From the NCBI GenBank assembly GCA_030386875.1, contig CM059556.1, forward strand, positions 38,666,964 through 38,730,963: a DNA stretch of 64,000 nucleotides, given 5' to 3'. Both the position numbers and the translations under genes were made by a program. This DNA comes from Morinoia aosen. Its lineage: Eukaryota; Arthropoda; Malacostraca; Amphipoda; Talitridae. Shown piece by piece: positions 57,791 to 64,000 of the stretch (positions are counted from its first letter, which is position 1; each line of letters starts with the position of its first letter). Below the pieces are notes generated by a model. It saw nothing but the letters and a program-made list of their open reading frames with translations, searched no databases and was not told where the DNA came from.

Positions 57791-57849
57791 CAGTTTGATG
57801 AGTGCAGTGCTAATCCGTCTAGTGCTAACTCGTTTACTTACAGTATACT

Positions 57850-60030
57850 GCTAACTCGTCCAAATTCGTCTTCTGCTAACTCGTCTACTGCTAACTCGTC
57901 TACTGCTAACTCGTCTACTGCTAACTCGTCTACTGCTAACTCGTCTACTGCTAACTCGTCTACTGCTAACTCGTCTACTGCTAACTCGTCTACTGCTAAC
58001 TCGTCTACTGCTAACTCGTCTACTGCCAACTCGTCTGCTTCTAACTCGTCTTCTGCCAACTCATCTATTGCTAACTCGTCTTCTGCTAACTCGTCTACTG
58101 CCAACTCGTCTTCTGCCAACTCGTCTTCTGCCAACTCGTCTTCTGCTAACTCGTCTACTGCCAACTCGTCTACTGCCAACTCGTCTTCTGCCAACTCGTC
58201 TTCTGCCAACTCGTCTTCTGCCAACTCGTCTTCTGCCAACTCGTCTTCTGCTAACTCGTCTACTGCCAACTCGTCTTCTGCCAACTCGTCTACTGCCAAC
58301 TCGTCTTCTGCCAACTCGTCTACTGCCAACTCGTCTACTGCCAACTCGTCTTCTGCCAACTCGTCTTCTGCCAACTCGTCTTCTGCTAACTCGTCTACTG
58401 CCAACTCGTCTACTGCTAACTCGTCTTCTGCCAACTCGTCTACTGCCAACTCATCTATTGCTAACTCGTCTACTGCCAACTCGTCTTCTGCCAACTCGTC
58501 TTCTGCCAACTCGTCTTCTGCTAACTCGTCTACTGCCAACTCATCTATTGCTAACTCGTCTACTGCCAACTCGTCTTCTGCCAACTCGTCTTCTGCCAAC
58601 TCGTCTACTGCCAACTCATCTATTGCTAACTCGTCTACTGCCAACTCATCTATTGCTAACTCGTCTACTGCCAACTCGTCTACTGCCAACTCGTCTTCTG
58701 CCAACTCGTCTTCTGCCAACTCGTCTACTGCCAACTCATCTATTGCTAACTCGTCTACTGCCAACTCGTCTACTGCCAACTCGTCTATTGCTAACTCGTC
58801 TACTGCCAACTCGCCTACTGCCAACTCGTCTTCTGCCAACTCGTCTACTGCCAACTCGTCTACTGCCAACTCGTCTTCTGCTAACTCGTCTACTGCCAAC
58901 TCGTCTTCTGCCAACTCGTCTACTGCCAACTCGTCTATTGCTAACTCGTCTACTGCCAACTCGTCTTCTGCCAACTCGTCTTCTGCCAACTCGTCTTCTG
59001 CTAACTCGTCTACTGCCAACTCGTCTACTGCCAACTCGTCTACTGCCAACTCGTCTACTGCCAACTCGTCTTCTGCCAACTCGTCTACTGCCAACTCGCC
59101 CACTGCCAACTCGCCCACTGCCAACTCGCCCACTTCCAACTCGTCTACTGCCAACTCGCCCACTGTCAACTCGCCCACTGCCAACTCGCCTACTGCCAAC
59201 TCGTCTTCTGCCAACTCGCCTACTGCCAACTCGCCCACTGCCAACTCGCCTACTGCCAACTCGCCCACTGCCAACTCGTCTACTGCCAACTCGCCCACTT
59301 CCAACTCGTCTACTGCCAACTCGCCCACTGTCAACTCGCCCACTGCCAACTCGCCTACTGCAAACTCGTCTACTGCCAACTCGCCCACTGCCAACTCGCC
59401 CACTACCAACTCGCCTACTGCCAACTCGCCCACTGCCAACTCGCCTACTGCCAACTCGCCCACTGCCAACTCGTCTACTGCCAACTCGCCCACTGTCAAC
59501 TCGCCCACTGCCAACTCGCCCACTGCCAACTCTCCCACTGCCAACTCGCCCACTGCCAACTCGCCCACTGCCAACTCGCCCACTGCCAACTCGCCCACTG
59601 CCAACTCGTCTACTGCCAACTCGCCCACTTCCAACTCGTCTACTGCCAACTCGCCCACTGTCAACTCGCCCACTGCCAACTCGCCTACTGCCAACTCGCC
59701 CACTTCCAACTCGTCTACTGCCAACTCGCCCACTGTCAACTCGCCCACTGCCAACTCGCCCACTGCCAACTCGCCCACTACCAACTCGCCTACTGCCAAC
59801 TCGCCCACTGCCAACTCGCCTACTGCCAACTCGCCCACTTCCAACTCGTCTACTGCCAACTCGCCCACTGTCAACTCGCCCACTGCCAACTCGCCCACTG
59901 CCAACTCTCCCACTGCCAACTCGCCCACTGCCAACTCGCCCGCTGCCAACTCGTCTACTGCCAACTCGCCCACTGCCAACTCGCCTACTGCCAACTCGCC
60001 TACTGCCAACTCGCCGACTGCCAACTCGAG
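57850..60030. repeat. 15-bp minisatellite, about 145 copies
   Basis: TACTGCCAACTCGTC and variants. The unit changes along the array: uniform TACTGCTAACTCGTC at the left, mixed TTCTG/TACTG/TATTG in the middle, and CACTGCCAACTCGCC at the right from about 59095. No stop codon occurs in the unit in several frames, giving frames of 769 (NSSTA repeat), 663 (plus) and 766, 450 (minus) codons. The serine/threonine/asparagine composition looks protein-like, but the simultaneous openness on both strands argues against coding. Confidence 0.97.
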
Positions 60031-60138
60031 CATCGCATTTACCGCTAAATTCTTGGTAGCTCGGTAAGTATTTGGTTCTGTTTGACATTTACCGGCAAGC
60101 CCGCCAATCAAAAACTTTCCACGGCCTGAAGTTGGCAA

Positions 60139-60315
60139 TTGCTCACCTTCTATTGCAACCCCACTCCAAAGTTGACAAACTTGCGCCCGGACTGCGCTGT
60201 GGCGGCGTGCTGCGTGCGGTGCGCTCCGCCGGGGGTGTTGCTGCTGTTGGTTGGTCGCTTGGTCGGCGCAGTTGCGGTCACTGCATGGGTTACAGGAGTG
60301 TTAGGTGAATCTACA
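60139..60315 (+). other. G+C-rich open segment with a possible membrane helix (weak)
   Basis: In one plus frame the segment encodes a Cys-rich stretch followed by about 25 hydrophobic residues (GVLLLLVGRLVGAVAVTAWV), ending before GTGAAT. A second plus frame is equally open. The composition differs from its surroundings and might mark an exon, but no family is recognised. Confidence 0.15.
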
Positions 60316-60317
60316 GT

Positions 60318-60628
60318 AAAAGTGATAAAATGCAATTCTTTTCAGTGATAAAATGCAACCCCTTTTTTAATGATAAAATGCACTCCTTTTGATGATGAAA
60401 TGTTTTCCTTTTTAGTGATAAAATGTACTCCTTTTTAGTGATAAAATGCACCCCTTTTTTAATGATAAAATGCACTCATTTTAGTGATAAAACGCACTCC
60501 TTTTTAATGATAAAATGCACTCCTTTTGATGATGAAATGTTTTCCTTTTTAGTGATAAAATACATTCCTTTTTAATGATAAAATGAACGCCTTTTTAATG
60601 ATAAAATATAATTATTTTCAATGATGTA
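60318..60628. repeat. 22-24-bp minisatellite, about 13 copies
   Basis: AGTGATAAAATGCACTCCTT plus TTT; a pair of units with GATGATGAAATGTTTTCCTT occurs twice, about 132 bp apart, suggesting a larger duplication. It ends next to the shared 27-mer at 60630-60656. Confidence 0.9.
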
Positions 60629-60656
60629 CTGCAGTGTGGTACGAAACTCGTACGTC

Positions 60657-61411
60657 AAATTGTACTTCATTTTAGAGAGAAAATGTAACCATGGATAAAA
60701 ACGTACTCCTTTTTGACAACTCAGTATGTTTGTAAATTTTTATTATGTAGGTGCTTATTAGTGTAGGTAGAAATCTAATAGGTGGAATCAAATAAAAAAT
60801 CTTTGAATTAAAAAACTGAGCTTGAAAAATCAAATCTTGGTTGAAACTAAAAAACACTATAAAATCTGCGAGCAATCGTTAGTTAAAAGATGAAAACCGT
60901 TTTTTATGATATCTTCTGTATGTATTTTAGTATTTAATTATCATCAACAACTAGTTACTATAATTTTTACGTAGAGGTGGAATAATTCGTAAGGTGAACT
61001 ACATTGATCCATAAAAAAACAAGAAACTGGCGTATTTCAATGTCATTTACAGTAACCTTGAAAAAAGAGGTATTTAAGCGTAATAAAATCCAAAGGCTCA
61101 CGTCTTTCCCAACACGGGTGAACATCGTAGTTTTTTCCAGCAATCAGTTACCGTTTTGTAGCAGGCAAATTTACAGGGAAAAGTACACGTCTTTGGGTAG
61201 ATTATTTCAGGGCTTCTCAATCGGGGTACATTTCCCAGGGGTATATTTAAGTCACTTCATATTTTAAAATGTACAATATATATTTTCATACAACCACCAT
61301 GATGAAGATACACCATTAAGCTAAATGGGAACACGACAATAGAAAGGTTGAGTAGCCCTGGGTTAGACGAACAGATCGTATGCGTCTTAGTGCTTAGTTT
61401 CATTCAAAAGT
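60657..61411. other. Unassigned AT-rich sequence
   Basis: Nothing recognised. Confidence 0.3.
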
Positions 61412-61705
61412 ACACGTTTTGCCCCAGAAAATTACTCCGAACAAGTTAGAAATGTTTATTTTTGATTCAAAACTACATGTCTTGGCACAGAAAAACACTC
61501 AATACGAGTTCAGAAAAGTCTAGTTTTGGTACAAAACTACATGTATTGGCACAGAGAAAACTTTGTTCCGGTCAAAAGTGCAAAGTTTTCATTAAACAGT
61601 ACATGTTTTGGCCCAGATAAAGTCCGATCTAGTCAAAGGTGCCAAATTTTTATCAAACAGGGCATGTTTTGGTCCAGAAAAAACGTCCGTTCAAGTCAAA
61701 AGTGC
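61412..61705. repeat. About 60-bp tandem repeat, 5 diverged copies
   Basis: ACATGTTTTGGCCCAGAAAA, a TCCGTTCAAGTCAAAAGTGC-type block and AAATTTTTATCAAAC recur in order. Confidence 0.75.
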
Positions 61706-61904
61706 CAACGCTTCAACGGTTGCCTGGCGCGTGTGCCACATCACCGCCAGGATTTAATTGAATTAAACCTCGGATTAAAGCCTTGAGCAGCTCGAAGCAT
61801 AACCTCAACTTATGAAATCCAGGCATAAATTTGAAGCTTTGCAAGTTACATTCTTAGCAGTTGGGAGAGAGGGAGGATGGTGGAACGTGTGGTGGTCTGC
61901 GTTC
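61706..61904. other. Unassigned sequence
   Basis: Nothing recognised. Confidence 0.3.
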
Positions 61905-62260
61905 CTGGGCAACAGATTGGGCCTTTCTGGCTCATGATTGATTAAGTATTTCTGATCTGTGTTAGATTGGACGTTTTTGGTCTATGTTAGATTGGAACTT
62001 TCTGGTCTATTTTAGATTTGGCCTTTCTTGTCTATATTAGATTGGGCGTTTCTGGTCTATGTTAGATTGGGCCTTTCTTGTCTGTGTTAGATTGGGCCTT
62101 TCTGGCCCATGTTAGATTGGGCTTTTAATGCCAATAATAGGTAGGGCTTTTCTCGTCAATATTTGGTTGGATTTTTCTAATAACATTAGGTTGTAGTATT
62201 CGGACAAATATTAGATTGGATTTTTCTGGCCAATGTTAGGTTTGGTATTTTTGACCAATA
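61905..62260. repeat. About 25-bp minisatellite, roughly 13 copies
   Basis: TTAGATTGGGCCTTTCTGGT plus CTATG, diverging towards the right end. Confidence 0.85.
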
Positions 62261-63242
62261 TTATCAAAAACATTAATATTAATTCAAGGGATTTATTATA
62301 CGTTATTAAAATCTCCAAACAACGACCTTACAAGGTAGCAAGATAATGAAGTGTTTTCATCCCCGAATTCGATGTTAAAGGAAAAAACTTTGATATTTTT
62401 TACTACTGTGCTGGAAATTTCTGCGCTAAGACTTGCTTCCGAAGCATTTCTAGCGCATCTTAAGCCACCTGCTATTTTAGTAATCTTTGCTTCATATTAA
62501 ACAGAAAATGGATGAGTGGAATGGCTTTTTCATCACTTTAAAAATTTCAGGCGTCTACTCTTCTCAGCTAAAGTATTTAGTTCCAGAAATAATTCTGTAT
62601 GTTTTAATATTAAATTATCCGCACAAGCGGGATATGAACTCCTATGTAGAAAAGGGGAGAATGACATTACAAGAAACTATGGTGCGACTGAGTGACATTT
62701 AAAAACCATGGACCACTACAAAATTAATTGTAAAAAGTCTCGATATTGTATTGAGTAACGTTTGTTTACTTTTAACAAATTTCTTTACTTTGTATGTCAT
62801 CACGAGGATTTCTGCGGTGACTTTTTACTGTAAATATTATTATATATAATCATATAATATAAAACCATCTTTAATTATACATAATGAAGCGAATTCTTGA
62901 TAGCTGGCAGTAATAATTTTAATTATTATTGTCCGCTACCGAGAATTTTCTTCACTTGGTTTCCTTCGTTATAAAATATTTACCGATATTTCTTCAGGGT
63001 GTTACGTTTTATTTTTAAATCGTTAAGAGTTATAAAAATTTTCTCCCCTCCAGATGCTCAAAATTATAATCCAATTAATTAACAATGGTAGCAAACACTT
63101 TATTTTCAACTCTTCTATCCCATTTGCGAGGCTTGACCACAGCTTCTTTTTGTAATTCAGGACGCTGAAATGGTGAGACTATTTCTGAAGGCTCGAGATC
63201 TGCTCAGCATGCGGAGTGAGACTGCTTTAACTGCGGGTTAGC
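62261..63242. other. Unassigned AT-rich sequence
   Basis: A 71-codon frame at 62487-62702 is unrecognised. Confidence 0.3.
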
Positions 63243-63592
63243 AAAATTATGAGCGGTGAAAATTTAAGGGGTAGGAGAAATTTAGAAGTGGTAGGGAATT
63301 TTATGGGCGGCGAAAATTTAAGGGGTAGGAGAAATTTAGAAGTGGTAGGGAATTTTATGGGCGGCGAAAATTTAAGGGGTAGGAGAAATTTAGAAATGGT
63401 TGGAAATTTTATGGGCGGCAAAAATTTGAAGGGTAGGGGAAATTCAGAAGTGGGTGGACAAATTTATGGGCGGCAAAAATTTGAGACGTAGGGGAAATTT
63501 AGATGCGAGTGAATAAATGCATGGATTCTGAAAATTTAAGGAGTACGGGAAATTTCAAATTTCAAATTTCAAATTTATGGGCAGCAAAAATT
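63243..63592. repeat. 54-bp tandem repeat, about 6 copies
   Basis: AAAATTTAAGGGGTAGGAGA, AATTTAGAAGTGGTAGGGAA and TTTTATGGGCGGCG in order; the last copies are diverged. The plus and minus frames (80 and 64 codons) follow from the multiple-of-3 period. Confidence 0.9.
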
Positions 63593-63799
63593 TGAATCGT
63601 TGTAGTCGCGATACACAATGACTCTTTGAATGATTTGATACCCATGCTTCTGAAGGGAACACCACCGACACAGTAGCAATACGCCACAGAGTGACATAAC
63701 CAACAGATCTTATGACGAAAAGAGTGAAGCGATCGATAGACTCATCAGATTAAAAGACTACTACAACCAACAAACTAGCATGATCGACTACACACACTA
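63593..63799. other. Unassigned sequence
   Basis: Contains early scattered ACCAACAGA words that lead into the next array. Confidence 0.3.
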
Positions 63800-64000
63800 C
63801 CTGGTGCTACTGACTAACGAAACCAACAGACTGACATGACCAACAGACTGATATGACCAACAGACTGACATGACCAACAGACTGACATGATCAACAGACT
63901 GACATGAGCAACAGACTGACAGGAGCAACAGACTGACAGGAGCAACAGACTGACATGACCAACAGACTGGCATGACCAACAGATTCACATGACCAACAGA
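63800..64000. repeat. 17-bp minisatellite, at least 11 copies, cut by window end
   Basis: CAGACTGACATGACCAA with variants ATGAGCAA, AGGAGCAA and ATGATCAA. The array continues past the window. Confidence 0.92.

Noticed and set aside
57758-60138. 769-, 766-, 663- and 450-codon frames on both strands as Ser/Thr/Asn-rich or Leu/Arg-rich proteins
   Set aside because: Simultaneous openness in several frames of both strands is explained by the stop-free 15-bp unit.
1-64000. tRNA, rRNA or snRNA genes
   Set aside because: I looked for tRNA box B (GGTTCGANNCC) and rRNA landmarks on both strands and found none convincing. A covariance-model search would be decisive.

Overview
This window looks like non-coding, repeat-dominated DNA from an invertebrate animal genome, most likely an arthropod. 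The reasons are: two families of eukaryotic retrotransposon with intact reading frames (a CCCH-zinc-finger non-LTR element and a Penelope-like element), several small terminal-inverted-repeat (TIR) elements, AT-rich intergenic sequence, and no operon-like gene packing, rRNA or tRNA. The arthropod assignment is an inference from element types and is not secure. No ordinary host gene could be identified with confidence. A few short open stretches are flagged as weak exon candidates.

Layout. 1-1472 is mostly unassigned, with degenerate repeats. A 13-bp satellite runs from about 1473 to 6965 and is split by a 3.65-kb CR1/Jockey-like non-LTR retrotransposon (1815-5461) with ORF1 (CCCH fingers) and an intact 1048-aa ORF2 (endonuclease plus reverse transcriptase). 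From 7.0 to 9.5 kb there are short tandem repeats and two members of a fold-back/TIR family. 10-26 kb holds dispersed repeats, a reverse-transcriptase fossil on the minus strand split by a TIR element (14.7-15.8 kb), and several minisatellites. 26.6-27.1 kb is a tandem array whose unit contains a near-consensus 5' splice donor. 27.6-28.8 kb is a large palindromic member of the fold-back family, followed directly by a Penelope-like element (28846-31429) with 389-bp inverted terminal arms.

32-37 kb contains a MITE with a perfect 8-bp target duplication and a 2.1-kb CR1-like fossil that has received two later insertions (a SINE-like repeat and a TTAA-flanked MITE). From 37.7 kb to the end, minisatellite arrays dominate: about 2.1 kb of a 23-bp unit (42.7-44.9 kb), 1.8 kb of a 39-bp unit (51.1-52.9 kb), 0.9 kb of a 16-bp unit (56.9-57.7 kb) and 2.2 kb of a 15-bp unit (57.9-60.0 kb). 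The last two are separated by a 44-bp near-perfect palindrome.

The very long reading frames inside the arrays (up to about 830 codons, often on both strands) arise because the repeat units lack stop codons, and I do not regard them as genes. Roughly a quarter of the window is tandem repeat by my reading. The only proteins I would call real are those of the two retrotransposons, which make the machinery for their own copying. The small TIR elements and SINE-like repeats have no protein of their own and must rely on enzymes from elsewhere.
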